Shown piece after piece: positions 43,718-53,028 of a stretch of 64,000 nt of DNA. The stretch covers positions 1 to 64,000 of the forward strand of contig CAXXWB010000004.1 in NCBI GenBank assembly GCA_963677505.2. The letters run 5' to 3'. The stretch is from JBGSUZ01 sp963677505 (lineage in GTDB: Bacteria; Bacillota; Clostridia; Peptostreptococcales; Acidaminobacteraceae). A program made the position numbers and the translations under genes. The first letter of the stretch is position 1, and every line of letters begins with the position of its first letter. The notes under the pieces were generated by a model, which had not been told where the DNA came from, did no database searches, and saw nothing but the letters and a program-made list of their open reading frames with translations.

Positions 43718-45130
43718 CTAAACCGTTTCTTCTTTTTCTTCAACTTCCACATATTTTTGAGAACGTTTTTTACCAGAAAGATAAATGCCAATACCTGCCG
43801 CCGCCGATGCCGAAGTGCCAATAATCAGCGTTGGGTAGTAAACCATCGGATTATAAGAGTCATTCGGCAAGAATAAGAGGACAATGGCTAAAATGACAAA
43901 CAATTCTCCCGACAAAGCGGCAATTTTAATGCCCCAGTTTCCACCTGGTATGAGGTATGGACGCTCTGTTTTAGCATCTGTTTTTCTCAGTTTCACCGCT
44001 GCTGGGAAAAGGAATAAGTATGGAATGAGGAACAACACAAAACTAAATGCCAAGATGGTCCAGAAGATTTCTGCTGCATTGTCACTGAGTGAATAGTTAA
44101 GTGCCAGCATGATAGATGAAACCGTGGCCAAAACATAGTAAGAGTAATCAGGTGTGCCGTATTTTCCATGCTTATGACCGAGTAGTCCAGGCGCCTTAGA
44201 ATCTAAATCTGCAGCCGAAAGAACTTCTGTCCCCCCCATGGTCCAAGAAATCATGTTGGTGATGAGTGAGAAGCAACCTGCCACGATCAAGACTCTAAAC
44301 ACAACAGGTCCAAATCCGCCAAATATAGTAGTCAGTTTTTCCGCTGCAAGAATGAAGCCCTTAACTGGATCGATTTGGTCAACAGGAATTGCTGCGAGAA
44401 TACCAAAAGTACCTACAACATAGAGCCCTGCAATCAATACCCCAGCCAAAATGGTCATTTTAGGAATGTTTTTCCCAGGATTGTCAATTTTGCTGGCAAT
44501 GGAACTGATCAGTTCAAAACCGCAGAAATTATAAACAATAGCAGGTGCATAAAGCAACGCATTGTCTAAGCTTGGAATGAAGGCTTTAAGTTCAAAATTA
44601 TTGCTCAGACCGTTGCGAATGCCGTAGACAGCACCCATTATGCCGAAGAGTAGTAAAATACCTACTTTAATCAAAGCTCCCAAATTTGTAAACTTAACAC
44701 CCAGTTCTACCCCTCTCACACCGATGTATGCGGTGAACCACGAAAGGGCAATTGCCGTGCCTGCTAACATGACCTTAGGCATTTCAGGATAAAAGGCATA
44801 GGAGAACCAAGTGACAAAGGCGACGTAAACCGCAGGCATCCAGAGGGCTACGTTAAACCAGTAGAACCAGCCCACCATCGTGGCCCAAAACTCTCCATAG
44901 GCTCTTTTGACCCAGTTAAATATACCGCCGTCCTCAGGATAAGCCGCACCAAGTTCTGCATTAATCAATCCATAAGGAAGGAAGTAGAACAAAGCCGTGA
45001 TGAGCCAGATGGTAATGCCCGCAACGCCTAAAATTGAGGGTGCAACGAAAGTATCAATAACCAAGACGCCACATACGGTGAAAAGGGTCATTTCGGCAAG
45101 ACTTACCTTTTTTTCGTTAGTTGTTGTCAT
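43718..45130 (-). CDS. aguD: APC-family agmatine/putrescine antiporter (inferred substrate)
   Basis: The protein is about 470 aa from ATG 45130 (MTTTNEKKVSLAEM) with TGGAGG upstream. It has twelve helices and a GVLVIDTFVAPSILGVAG start of the glutamate/GABA-antiporter-like APC branch used by AguD proteins. It overlaps the end of aguA by 14 nt. Position in the pathway suggests exchange of external agmatine for internal putrescine; the substrate is inferred, not visible in the sequence. Confidence 0.85.
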   Translation of the reverse strand: MTTTNEKKVSLAEMTLFTVCGVLVIDTFVAPSILGVAGITIWLITALFYFLPYGLINAELGAAYPEDGGIFNWVKRAYGEFWATMVGWFYWFNVALWMPAVYVAFVTWFSYAFYPEMPKVMLAGTAIALSWFTAYIGVRGVELGVKFTNLGALIKVGILLLFGIMGAVYGIRNGLSNNFELKAFIPSLDNALLYAPAIVYNFCGFELISSIASKIDNPGKNIPKMTILAGVLIAGLYVVGTFGILAAIPVDQIDPVKGFILAAEKLTTIFGGFGPVVFRVLIVAGCFSLITNMISWTMGGTEVLSAADLDSKAPGLLGHKHGKYGTPDYSYYVLATVSSIMLALNYSLSDNAAEIFWTILAFSFVLFLIPYLFLFPAAVKLRKTDAKTERPYLIPGGNWGIKIAALSGELFVILAIVLLFLPNDSYNPMVYYPTLIIGTSASAAAGIGIYLSGKKRSQKYVEVEEKEETV

Positions 45131-46250
45131 ATGAACCTCCAAATGGCACTTTACCTAAAGGTTGTTGTTGAGTAATACAGTGAATGTTTCCCCCGCCCAG
45201 AATGATTTCACGTGCGTAAACCCCACTGAGCTTTTTATCTGGGAAAACGTGTTGCAGAGTAGCTTCAGCCATGTTGTCATATTTTGAATCGTTGAATTTT
45301 GGGAAGACAATACCGCCGTTTGCAATATAAAAGTTAATATAAGAAGCTGCTTGACGGTCTCCTGGGTTTCTTGGAAGAGTTCCGTCTACTGCGTCTACCC
45401 CTTTGCTTTCTTCTTCTGTAATTAAAATTGGAGACGGGATATGCAATTTATGAATGATAATTTTGCGACCTTGAGCATCTGTGGATTGACTTAAAATGTC
45501 ATAAGCTTTCTTCGATCTGGCATATTGAGGATCTTTTTCATCATCTGTCCAAGCTAAAAGCACTTCACTTGGTCGTGCATAGCAGAGGATGTTGTCCACG
45601 TGCCCGTTGGTTTCATCATTGTAAATGCCTTCATCAATCCAAATCACTTTCTTAATGTTCAAATAGTGTGAGAGCATTTCTTCAATTTGTTCTACGGTAT
45701 AATCAGGGTTTCTGCCTTCACTGAGAAGGCATTCTTTTGTAGCGATACAAGTGCCTTCTCCATCTACGTGAATGGAACCACCTTCTAGGACAAAGCCATT
45801 GGTTCTGTAGACGTCTACTTCTTCTATTTCACAAACCTTTCTAGCGATTTTGTCGTCTTGATCCCAAGGGAAATAGAGTCCGTCTACCAAGCCACCCCAA
45901 GCATTAAATTCCCAGTCTACAGCTCTAAGTTCGCCACTGCCATTCACCAAGAAGGTAGGACCTACATCTCTCATCCAAGCATCGTCATTGGACATTTCCA
46001 CCACTCTCACTTTTTCAGGTAACAACTCTCTTGCATTGAGGTACTGTTGTTTGGAAACACACATGGTTACTTTTTCAAATTCAGAAATAGCCGATGCGAC
46101 TTCGACAAATGCCAATTGAGCAGGTTTTCCGCCAAGTCTCCAGTTATCTGTTCTCTCTGGCCAAAGCATCCAACACTGTTTGTGGGGTTCAAATTCTCCT
46201 GGCATTCTGAAGCCATGTTCGTAAGGTTTACCTTCAATTTTCCTTGTCAT
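45117..46250 (-). CDS. aguA: Agmatine deiminase
   Basis: The protein is 377 aa from ATG 46250 (MTRKIEGKPYEHGFRMPGE) with AAGGAGG 7 nt upstream; the longer frame crosses the promoter. Active-site segments are WMRDVGPTFLVNG, NAWGG, EGGSIHVDGEGT, NGHVDN and the nucleophile Cys in GGGNIHCITQQQP. It hydrolyses agmatine to N-carbamoylputrescine and ammonia. It is first in the operon aguA-aguD-arcC-ptcA-speE and carries a sigma-54 promoter 45 bp upstream. Confidence 0.96.
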   Translation of the reverse strand: MTRKIEGKPYEHGFRMPGEFEPHKQCWMLWPERTDNWRLGGKPAQLAFVEVASAISEFEKVTMCVSKQQYLNARELLPEKVRVVEMSNDDAWMRDVGPTFLVNGSGELRAVDWEFNAWGGLVDGLYFPWDQDDKIARKVCEIEEVDVYRTNGFVLEGGSIHVDGEGTCIATKECLLSEGRNPDYTVEQIEEMLSHYLNIKKVIWIDEGIYNDETNGHVDNILCYARPSEVLLAWTDDEKDPQYARSKKAYDILSQSTDAQGRKIIIHKLHIPSPILITEEESKGVDAVDGTLPRNPGDRQAASYINFYIANGGIVFPKFNDSKYDNMAEATLQHVFPDKKLSGVYAREIILGGGNIHCITQQQPLGKVPFGGSYDNN

Positions 46251-46294
46251 AAGAGCCTCCTTAAGTTCATTAAAATGATTACAACATCCTATAT

Positions 46295-46310
46295 TGCAAC
46301 ATCTATGCCA
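46295..46310 (-). promoter_or_regulatory. Sigma-54 promoter of the aguA operon
   Basis: The minus strand reads TGGCATAGATGTTGCA: GG and GC elements are 12 bp apart, matching the -24/-12 consensus TGGCACN5TTGCW at nearly every key base. It lies 45 bp before the aguA ATG. Confidence 0.85.
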
Positions 46311-46374
46311 CATTGACACATTCAGCGTTTTCAACGTGTACAGCCATTTAGAACTATAAAAAATCTCTTATAAA

Positions 46375-46409
46375 TCCTACTTTGACATGTCATTCATTCC
46401 ATTTTGAAA
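46375..46409. promoter_or_regulatory. Paired upstream activator sites of the aguA operon
   Basis: TCCTACTTTGACA (46375-46387) and TTCCATTTTGAAA (46397-46409) start 22 bp apart and lie 65 bp from the sigma-54 promoter. Both are partial matches to TSTCANNTTGANA, which is seen more fully at the two other sigma-54 promoters of this region. This is the weakest of the three pairs. A TTGACCG direct repeat follows at about 46411-46427. Confidence 0.5.
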
Positions 46410-46433
46410 CGGTCAATCGGTCAAAAAATAGGC

Positions 46434-46476
46434 GCAAAAAAACCGTTTCAGTCAGATGTGATTCTGAATGAAACGG
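46434..46476 (-). terminator. Terminator after aguB
   Basis: On the minus strand CCGTTTCA pairs with TGAAACGG, with further pairing in the loop side, followed by T7. It separates the activator-sensor-aguB unit from the aguA promoter region. Confidence 0.8.
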
Positions 46477-46508
46477 CTATATCCCAAAGGATATTTTTTT
46501 CTAAACCA

Positions 46509-47381
46509 TTATAAATTTTCTCCATCAAGGGTCATAAGAGGCATATACATTTCAGGGCGACGATCTCTAAAAACGCCCCAGTCTACACGCTCCACATCTA
46601 TGGCTACCAAATCATATTCCCCATAAATAATTTCTTCGGACTCTCTGCTGGCTTCTGCAATTACTTTTCCCTTGGCATCTGTCATAAAAGAGGAGCCGTA
46701 GAACGTTAACTGTAACTCATCTTCTACTTCTTTACCAATGCGATTTGCCGCAATCACAGGAACAATATTGGCTGCGGCGTGCCCCTGCATACAGCGCTGC
46801 CAGTGGTCTTTGCTGTCCATCGTGACCATATCTGGCTCAGAACCAATTGCCGTTGGGTAGAGAAGCAACTCAGCTCCCATGAGGGCCATACACCTTGCAG
46901 CCTCTGGAAACCATTGATCCCAGCAAATGCCCACGCCCAGTTTTCCATAGGCGGTGTCCCAAACTTTAAAGCCCGTATCCCCTAAATTAAAATAATATTT
47001 TTCTTCGTACCCAGGGCCATCAGGAATATGGCTTTTCCGATAAACACCTAGACAAGTGCCATCTGCATCTAATATAGCTACAGAGTTATACCTAGCGTTG
47101 TTCCTGCGTTCATAAAAACTGATGGGCAATACCACCTGAAGTTCTTTGGCAATATCTTTAAAATGTTTTATGGCATGATTTTCTTCCACGGATTTTGACA
47201 AGTCATAGTAGGCAAGTTTCTCCTTTTGACAGAAATAAAGATTTTCAAATAATTCTTGTAAGAGAATAATTTTGGCTCCACTGCTTGCCGCCTCACGCAC
47301 TAGCTTTTCTGCCTTTTGTATATTGTCTGCGATCACATGGGAACAACTCATTTGTATCGCCGCAACCTTAACTAAATTCAT
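46509..47381 (-). CDS. aguB: N-carbamoylputrescine amidase
   Basis: This 290-aa nitrilase-superfamily enzyme has catalytic Glu in LLQELFENLYFC, Lys in VYRKSHIPDGPGY and Cys in GVGICWDQWFPEAAR, plus TAIGSEP, typical of carbamoylputrescine amidases. It hydrolyses N-carbamoylputrescine to putrescine, CO2 and ammonia without saving ATP. It is in the operon of the sigma-54 activator and sensor, 3 nt after the sensor gene, not in the aguA operon. Confidence 0.93.
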   Translation of the reverse strand: MNLVKVAAIQMSCSHVIADNIQKAEKLVREAASSGAKIILLQELFENLYFCQKEKLAYYDLSKSVEENHAIKHFKDIAKELQVVLPISFYERRNNARYNSVAILDADGTCLGVYRKSHIPDGPGYEEKYYFNLGDTGFKVWDTAYGKLGVGICWDQWFPEAARCMALMGAELLLYPTAIGSEPDMVTMDSKDHWQRCMQGHAAANIVPVIAANRIGKEVEDELQLTFYGSSFMTDAKGKVIAEASRESEEIIYGEYDLVAIDVERVDWGVFRDRRPEMYMPLMTLDGENL

Positions 47382-47384
47382 TGG

Positions 47385-48794
47385 CTACTCCACTTCTTTC
47401 GTTTTAAGATTTCCGATTTTTTCTTGCAAATCCAATGCCATATTCTTTAACATTTCTACATCTAATACGGCGTCACGCATAGCCGCTACTTGTTTTTCCA
47501 TCACATCAACGACCAGTTCGTTGCCACTTGAAACCAGTTTAAAGTCCTCTGCAATCATCTGATTAATTTTCAGAAGTTCATCCCTTCGGCTTCCAATATG
47601 GTCCATAATATTCATTTGATTGTTAATTCCTGCAGAAAATAAATCGTATTGTAGATAGAGGTCTTGGCAAATTTTTTCAAAAGCAACGATGGTATCTGGA
47701 TTAAGAGGCTCTACCCGTTCTCTTCTGAGAAACTGTAAAATAGCTTCCAAATTAGTTTTTGTCTCATGAACCGAATCTAAAATATCTTTATATGCCAAAG
47801 CACTGTTCTCCGTGTCTTCTTTATAGAGGAGCAGTTGAGACAAACTGTCTTCAAAAGTACTGGCGGCATTTCGATTGACGCTGGACATTTCTTCTACAGT
47901 AGATGCCATAATTTGACTGGCTGTATCAGAGGTCACAATCATATCTAAAATATGTTCTGCTTTATCATTGACATTTTTTGCGCTCACTGCAATGATCTCA
48001 ATGAGGTTGCTGATTTTTTTAGCCATATCATGGAGGGTATGCTCTAAAATTTTCATTTCGGCAAACATTACCATGCTGCTTTGAGGTTCAGTAGATAGGT
48101 CACCTTCCCCCATTTTACTCAAGTACCCAATCATATTTTTGAAGCTGTTTCCTAAAGACCTTGCCAAAATATAAATCAAAATATTTCCAAAAATAAAACA
48201 AATCAGAAATACTGTTAGGGCATTTTCCATCATATTTGCTTTAAGCTCTTGTATGCTGTCAATGTTAATATCAACCGCTACAATGGCGACTATATTCCCC
48301 CCATTGTCATACAGAGGTGCGTATCCCGAATAAAAAGTTCCAAACTTATCGGTGTAAGGCTTGGGCGTTGTGGTGATCTTTCCGTTGAAAGCCTCTCCCA
48401 TTTCTTTGCTATAAATGTAGTCCTGCATGAAGGTCTCTTGTGCATCATAGGCCGCCAAAAATAGTTTTGTCGACTGCTCACCTGATTTTACAATGGTATA
48501 GACATCGTAGACACCAACATCCTTCTTGTATTTAGCCAATTGAGCACACATCTCTCTGTAGGCATTGGAGTTAGGGTCTTTAATGTTTTTATGTTTTTCG
48601 CCATCAATAATATATTGAGCTGAAATGGCAAAATCTCGCAGGGATGTCTTGATATTATCTTTTAGTAAGTTGCTCGTATAGTTGTAATACACCACATTGA
48701 ATATTAAAAGCACACCGATCATCGTTGTTGAAAAAATAATTTGCAACAATTGAACGATGCCAATACCGCCCCAATTTATCTCAATTTTTTTCAT
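47385..48794 (-). CDS. Cache-type membrane sensor with MCP-like but non-canonical cytoplasmic part
   Basis: This 469-aa protein has two membrane helices (about 16-38 and 193-215) flanking an extracellular Cache-like ligand domain (DVYTIVKS, FYSGYAPLYDNGGNIVAIVAVDINI). HAMP follows (about 215-265), then helical segments including ASTVEEMSSVNRNAAS, which resembles a chemoreceptor helix. The conserved MCP hairpin tip that binds CheA/CheW is not seen, so it is probably not a chemoreceptor. It lies between the sigma-54 activator (2 nt gap) and aguB, so it may sense external agmatine or a polyamine for that activator; inferred. Confidence 0.8.
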   Translation of the reverse strand: MKKIEINWGGIGIVQLLQIIFSTTMIGVLLIFNVVYYNYTSNLLKDNIKTSLRDFAISAQYIIDGEKHKNIKDPNSNAYREMCAQLAKYKKDVGVYDVYTIVKSGEQSTKLFLAAYDAQETFMQDYIYSKEMGEAFNGKITTTPKPYTDKFGTFYSGYAPLYDNGGNIVAIVAVDINIDSIQELKANMMENALTVFLICFIFGNILIYILARSLGNSFKNMIGYLSKMGEGDLSTEPQSSMVMFAEMKILEHTLHDMAKKISNLIEIIAVSAKNVNDKAEHILDMIVTSDTASQIMASTVEEMSSVNRNAASTFEDSLSQLLLYKEDTENSALAYKDILDSVHETKTNLEAILQFLRRERVEPLNPDTIVAFEKICQDLYLQYDLFSAGINNQMNIMDHIGSRRDELLKINQMIAEDFKLVSSGNELVVDVMEKQVAAMRDAVLDVEMLKNMALDLQEKIGNLKTKEVE

Positions 48795-48796
48795 AT

Positions 48797-50131
48797 TTAT
48801 TCCTTCTCCGTCATCTTCAAAACTTTTCTATAAATGGACGACCTACTAATATCCAAAACCTTGGCGACTTGGACTTTGCCCTTATCATCCCAGCCAAAGT
48901 AATTAAGGGCACGTTCTATTTCATTTCGTTCTATCTCTGCTAAAGTCCTAAAAGAGGGTACTTTCCCAGTATCCGAAGCCTTTAAGAAAAAGTGATCGGG
49001 TAGGCTGTCCTTGCCAATCAACTGTGTCTCTTCAAAGTTCATGGCATATTCGATAATATTTCTCAATTCTCTCACATTACCGTCCCAACGCTGATTGAGG
49101 AACAGCTTAATGACATCCTCGCTTAAACCTGTTATATTTTTCTTCATTTTGGTGGAGAACATTTTTATAAAATGCTGGCTCAAGAGTAGAACATCCTGTT
49201 CTCTATCACTGAGGCTTGGAATCTCCAGTTTAATAATATTCAGGCGATAATACAGATCCCGCCTAAACACGCCTCTTTCCACCATTGATTTTAAATCCGT
49301 ATTGGTAGCTGCCAAAACCCGGATATCGATAGGAATCTCCTCAAGTCCCCCTACTCTTAAAAAAGAGCGTTCCTCTAAAACTCTGAGAAGCTTCATTTGA
49401 AGGAGTACGGACATATTTTCAATCTCATCTAGAAAAACAGTTCCCTTGTCTGCATATTCAAACTTGCCGATTTTCCCCTTTGTGTCAGCGCCTGTGAAGG
49501 ATCCTTTGTCATAACCAAACAGTTCGCTTTCAATCAATGAATCTGGAATCGCACCACAGTTAATAGCAACAAAAGGGTGGTCCCCTCGGTCTGAAATTCG
49601 GTGGATGGTCTTGGCAAACATTTCTTTGCCCGTGCCAGTTTCTCCAACAATCAGTATGGTCGAATCGGACTTGGCTGCTTTCTTAATCATTTCCTTTAAT
49701 TGAACAATCGGTGTGCTTATTCCTACAATATTCTCAAGAATCTCTTCTTCTCTCTGATTCTCTAATTTCTTAATCAACACTTCCTGTGCCATTTCAATGT
49801 TACAAAGTACATACTTAACTTCATTTTTCTCTTTTATTTTTCTAGCTGAATAACTTATATGTAGGCTTTCAGAAAAGGTGAATACCTTCTTTTGTGACAT
49901 TTCCACCATCAACATGTTCGGTTCCAAAAATGTCACAAATGCCTCTGCCACCTCTCTGCTGGCGTTTCCACCTAACAGCGCTGTCCCCGTGCCATTTATA
50001 TAAACACGCTGAGCAAACACATCGAATACCAACAGACCTTTGTTATAGCTGTTCATAATTTCAATATGATTGACTAAAAATGGATTCAGTTTTTCAAGCT
50101 CAAACGATCCTTCATAGAATATGCTGTACAT
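48797..50131 (-). CDS. Sigma-54-dependent transcriptional activator
   Basis: The protein is about 444 aa from ATG 50131 (MYSIFYEGSFELEK) with GGGAG upstream. Residues about 15-120 form a PAS-like sensor. The AAA+ domain (about 135-365) has VGETGTGKEMFA (Walker A), GYDKGSFTGAD (GAFTGA loop in the variant form GSFTGA), GTVFLDEIENM (Walker B) and the Arg finger region. The C-terminus is a Fis-type HTH (VAKVLDISRSSIYRKVLK). It should open sigma-54 promoters after binding upstream sites. Its own operon and two neighbours carry such promoters. Confidence 0.94.
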   Translation of the reverse strand: MYSIFYEGSFELEKLNPFLVNHIEIMNSYNKGLLVFDVFAQRVYINGTGTALLGGNASREVAEAFVTFLEPNMLMVEMSQKKVFTFSESLHISYSARKIKEKNEVKYVLCNIEMAQEVLIKKLENQREEEILENIVGISTPIVQLKEMIKKAAKSDSTILIVGETGTGKEMFAKTIHRISDRGDHPFVAINCGAIPDSLIESELFGYDKGSFTGADTKGKIGKFEYADKGTVFLDEIENMSVLLQMKLLRVLEERSFLRVGGLEEIPIDIRVLAATNTDLKSMVERGVFRRDLYYRLNIIKLEIPSLSDREQDVLLLSQHFIKMFSTKMKKNITGLSEDVIKLFLNQRWDGNVRELRNIIEYAMNFEETQLIGKDSLPDHFFLKASDTGKVPSFRTLAEIERNEIERALNYFGWDDKGKVQVAKVLDISRSSIYRKVLKMTEKE

Positions 50132-50211
50132 AAGGGCTCCCAATAGGCGATGTAAACGCTATTCATGTGTGTTGTAAAAATCCTGAGTTTTGCTGCTTAA
50201 TTCATATTATA

Positions 50212-50227
50212 CGCAATTTATATGCCA
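50212..50227 (-). promoter_or_regulatory. Sigma-54 promoter of the activator-sensor-aguB operon
   Basis: The minus strand reads TGGCATATAAATTGCG with the GG and GC elements 12 bp apart. It lies 81 bp before the activator's ATG, suggesting positive autoregulation. Confidence 0.85.
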
Positions 50228-50300
50228 AATGGTTATAAAACTACACCTGTTGAAAAATAACGATTTCAATAAATTATATCATTGATTACTGAAGCATTCA

Positions 50301-50335
50301 TCTCAAATTGAGATGTGCTTTGTGTCATTTTGATA
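50301..50335. promoter_or_regulatory. Paired upstream activator sites of the activator operon
   Basis: TCTCAAATTGAGA (50301-50313, a perfect palindrome) and TGTCATTTTGATA (50323-50335) start 22 bp apart, 74 bp from the sigma-54 promoter. They define TSTCANNTTGANA best. Together with the promoter they account for most of the 50132-50506 gap. Confidence 0.65.
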
Positions 50336-50506
50336 CACCGTGTCTTCCCCTTTATCTAATCCTTCGTCAAACCATTAGGCTTGCTACTAATATTAATAAA
50401 TTTTATAGCCGTATAATACTTATAAAATTTTTCTATTTGACAAATATTTCACAAACATGTAGCATAGCCATTGTTTACTTTTAAAATACTAAGGAGGAAT
50501 GGTCTT

Positions 50507-51538
50507 GTGAAAAGAAAATTAATGAGCATGATTCTTTGTGGAGCGATGGTTGCTTCAATTGCTACAGGCTGTACGTCTAAAGGTGTAGACGCTAAATCAA
50601 CAGATAGTACATCTGTCGAAAGTACCACCACTACAAACAGTACTGATTTGGCAGTTGCAAAAACAAAAGTATTTGTAAAAGCCGATTGGGTAAAAAGTGT
50701 CATTGATGGACAAATGCCTGAATCAAAGAATTACAAAATTATTGAAAGTGCATGGGGTCCTGTCAACAATGACAAAGATTACCTCGCTGGACATATTCCC
50801 GGCGCACTTCACTTGAACACAGACGATATTGAAGAACCTACCTATTGGAATATTAGATCAGGTGATGAAATCAAAAAAGTTATGGCCAACTACGGCATCA
50901 CAAAAGATACGACCGTTATTGTTTATGGTTCTGATTCAGGAGCTACAAGAGTGGCGTTTGTATGTCTTTGGGCTGGTGTTGAAAATGTAAAAGTCATTGA
51001 TGGTGGGCTTGCCGCTTGGACAAAAGCAGGCTATATTATTGACAAAGACATCGTTAATCCAGAACCTACTACAACTGAATTTGGCGTTGCCATTCCCGCA
51101 CATCCAGAGTATGTATTGGCTATGCCTGCAGATGTTAACACTGCTATGGCTAACAATGATCAGTTTAGATTGGTTAGTATCCGTAGTTTAGACGAATTCA
51201 AAGGCAAAACAAGTGGATACAGCTATATAAAAAGAGCTGGTGAGCCTGAAGGTGCTGTCTGGGGTCATGACGAAGCAGACTACCGCAATGAAGATGGTAC
51301 TTTCATTGAATTTGATAAAGCAGTCTCTATGTGGAATGAACAAGGCATTACAAAAGATAATGAAATTGCGTTTTACTGTGGTACAGGTTGGAGAGCGACG
51401 ATTCCTTTCTTAATGGCTTACGAGAATGGTTGGACAAATATTAAACTCTATGACGGTGGCTGGTTCGTTTGGCAAATGGATGAAAAGAACCCTATTCAAA
51501 CCCTCACACCAGAAGAAGCTGCAGCAAAACATAAATAA
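50507..51538 (+). CDS. Rhodanese-like sulfurtransferase lipoprotein (two domains)
   Basis: The protein is about 343 aa from GTG 50507 (KRKLMSMILCG) with AAGGAGG 8-9 nt upstream; the earlier in-frame ATG lacks a site. The lipoprotein signal ends ASIATGC. The first rhodanese domain (about 45-175) lacks the catalytic Cys (VIVYGSDSGATR). The second (about 190-330) has FYCGTGWRAT with the active Cys and the thiosulfate-type CGTGWR loop. It is anchored outside the cell and should transfer sulfane sulfur. A possible sigma-A promoter (TTGACA at 50437, TAGCAT at 50460) precedes it. Confidence 0.9.
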   Translation: MKRKLMSMILCGAMVASIATGCTSKGVDAKSTDSTSVESTTTTNSTDLAVAKTKVFVKADWVKSVIDGQMPESKNYKIIESAWGPVNNDKDYLAGHIPGALHLNTDDIEEPTYWNIRSGDEIKKVMANYGITKDTTVIVYGSDSGATRVAFVCLWAGVENVKVIDGGLAAWTKAGYIIDKDIVNPEPTTTEFGVAIPAHPEYVLAMPADVNTAMANNDQFRLVSIRSLDEFKGKTSGYSYIKRAGEPEGAVWGHDEADYRNEDGTFIEFDKAVSMWNEQGITKDNEIAFYCGTGWRATIPFLMAYENGWTNIKLYDGGWFVWQMDEKNPIQTLTPEEAAAKHK

Positions 51539-51541
51539 ATT

Positions 51542-51581
51542 AAAAAAAGGTCTGATGGATTAAACCGTCAGACCTTTTTTT
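51542..51581 (+). terminator. Terminator after the rhodanese gene
   Basis: AAAAAAAGGTCTGA pairs with TCAGACCTTTTTTT, with additional pairing TGG/CCG near the loop, ending in a T-run. Confidence 0.85.
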
Positions 51582-51667
51582 GAATTTTACCTAATTCAGC
51601 ATTGCGTTTTTCTCTTATGCACCGTTTTATTATACCTTAATCTGTCATAATTTAAATCAATACGCTC

Positions 51668-52931
51668 TTAACGTGTTCCTTCAGCATTTGATACCACTAC
51701 ATCGATTTGAACTAAAGCATCTTTAGGCAAAGCAGATACGCCAACTGTTCTTCTTGCAGGAATTCCACTTGGGAAGAATGTCGTGTAAACTTCATCTACT
51801 GCATCAATATCCTCGATATTTTTAAGGAAGACGTTTACTTTTACCACATCATCCATAACATGATCAATACTTTCTAAAATTGCTTTGACATTTTTTAAGC
51901 ACTGCCCAGCTTGCTCTTTTACACCACCCGTTAGCAATTGACCTGTTTTTACATCTATAGGTAACTGGGCTGAAAGGTGATTGTAATGTGAGAATGCTAC
52001 TGTTTGTGTTGATAAAGAACGCCTAGGTGCATCTTCCGTATTATTTGCCTTTATAACGATTAAATGCCTATCTTCAATTGCTTGAGGAGGCGTGCCATCT
52101 CCGTGGGATACCACTGCTTCAATTTGTACCAAAGCATCCATAGGTAAAGCCGAAGCCGTAATGACAGTTCTAGCAGGAACATAAGCTACTGCTCTGGCAA
52201 TAGCCGAGTCTGGGAAGAATGTTGTATACACATTATCTACAGCTTCAATGTCCGAAAGATTTTTAAGGTAGATATTCACTTTAACAATATCGTCAAAAGG
52301 AACGTCAATACTTTCTAATATGGCTTTGATATTTTTCAAACACTGTCCCGTCTGCTCTTTTATGCCGCCCGTTACCAACCTACCCGTTTTAGGATCAATC
52401 GGTAGTTGAGCTGACAGGTTATTATAATGAGAGAACGATACCATTTGCGCAGAAAGTGGACTTGTTGGTGCATTTGACGTATTGTTTATCAGCTTTATAA
52501 GGTCCCCCTGCTTGAGGTGCATTTGGAATTGTACCCACACCATTCGTAACAAGTGCTTCAATTTGCACTAGAGCATCCATAGGTATGGCTTTAACTGCAA
52601 CAATAGTCCGTGTTGGCACATAGGTTGGGAAGAATGTTTTGTAGACTTCGTCTACAGCGTCACTATCTTTGATATTCTTAACAAACACAGTGATTCTAAC
52701 AACGTCACTCATCCTATGATCGATGCTGTCTAAAATGGCTTTAATATTTTTAAAGCACTGCTCAGCTTGTTCTTTTATACCACCATTAACGAGTTTGCCT
52801 GATTTCGGTTCAATGGGTAATTGAGCTGAAAGATTATTGTAGTGCGAAAAAGCAACAGTTTGCGAATATGGACCAATACTTTTTGGAGCATACTCCGTAT
52901 TTCTTGCTAAGACTGCATTATAGCCATTCAT
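51668..52931 (-). pseudogene. Triple RidA-domain protein gene with one +1 frameshift
   Basis: Two frames join into about 420 aa if one base is removed from the C5 run at 52504-52508 (plus strand): the first frame then reads on from PNAPQAG into DLIKLINNTSNAP. Three RidA/YjgF domains of about 125 residues follow each other. Each has the SHYNNLSAQLPI core and the C-terminal Arg motif (PTRT, PARA/PART, PARR) before LP-DALVQI. RidA proteins hydrolyse reactive enamines and imines made by PLP enzymes. Start ATG 52931 follows GGGG. The gene has its own sigma-54 promoter 74 bp upstream. A triple fusion is unusual; the break may be a sequencing error. Confidence 0.85.
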
Positions 52932-53004
52932 GATTGTAATCCCCTTTAGATAATTTAATAGTCGCTAAATACCAAGTCAAATAGTATCTGCTATTACTTA
53001 TTAA

Positions 53005-53020
53005 AGCAGGAATCGTGCCA
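53005..53020 (-). promoter_or_regulatory. Sigma-54 promoter of the triple-RidA gene
   Basis: The minus strand reads TGGCACGATTCCTGCT: a perfect -24 TGGCACG and CTGCT at -12, with 12-bp GG-GC spacing. It lies 74 bp before the ATG. Confidence 0.85.
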
Positions 53021-53028
53021 AAATAAAG

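Noticed and set aside
46411..46427. TTGACCG direct repeat upstream of aguA considered as the activator site
   Set aside because: It is absent from the other two sigma-54 promoters; the 13-bp pairs are shared by all three, though this repeat may still have a role.
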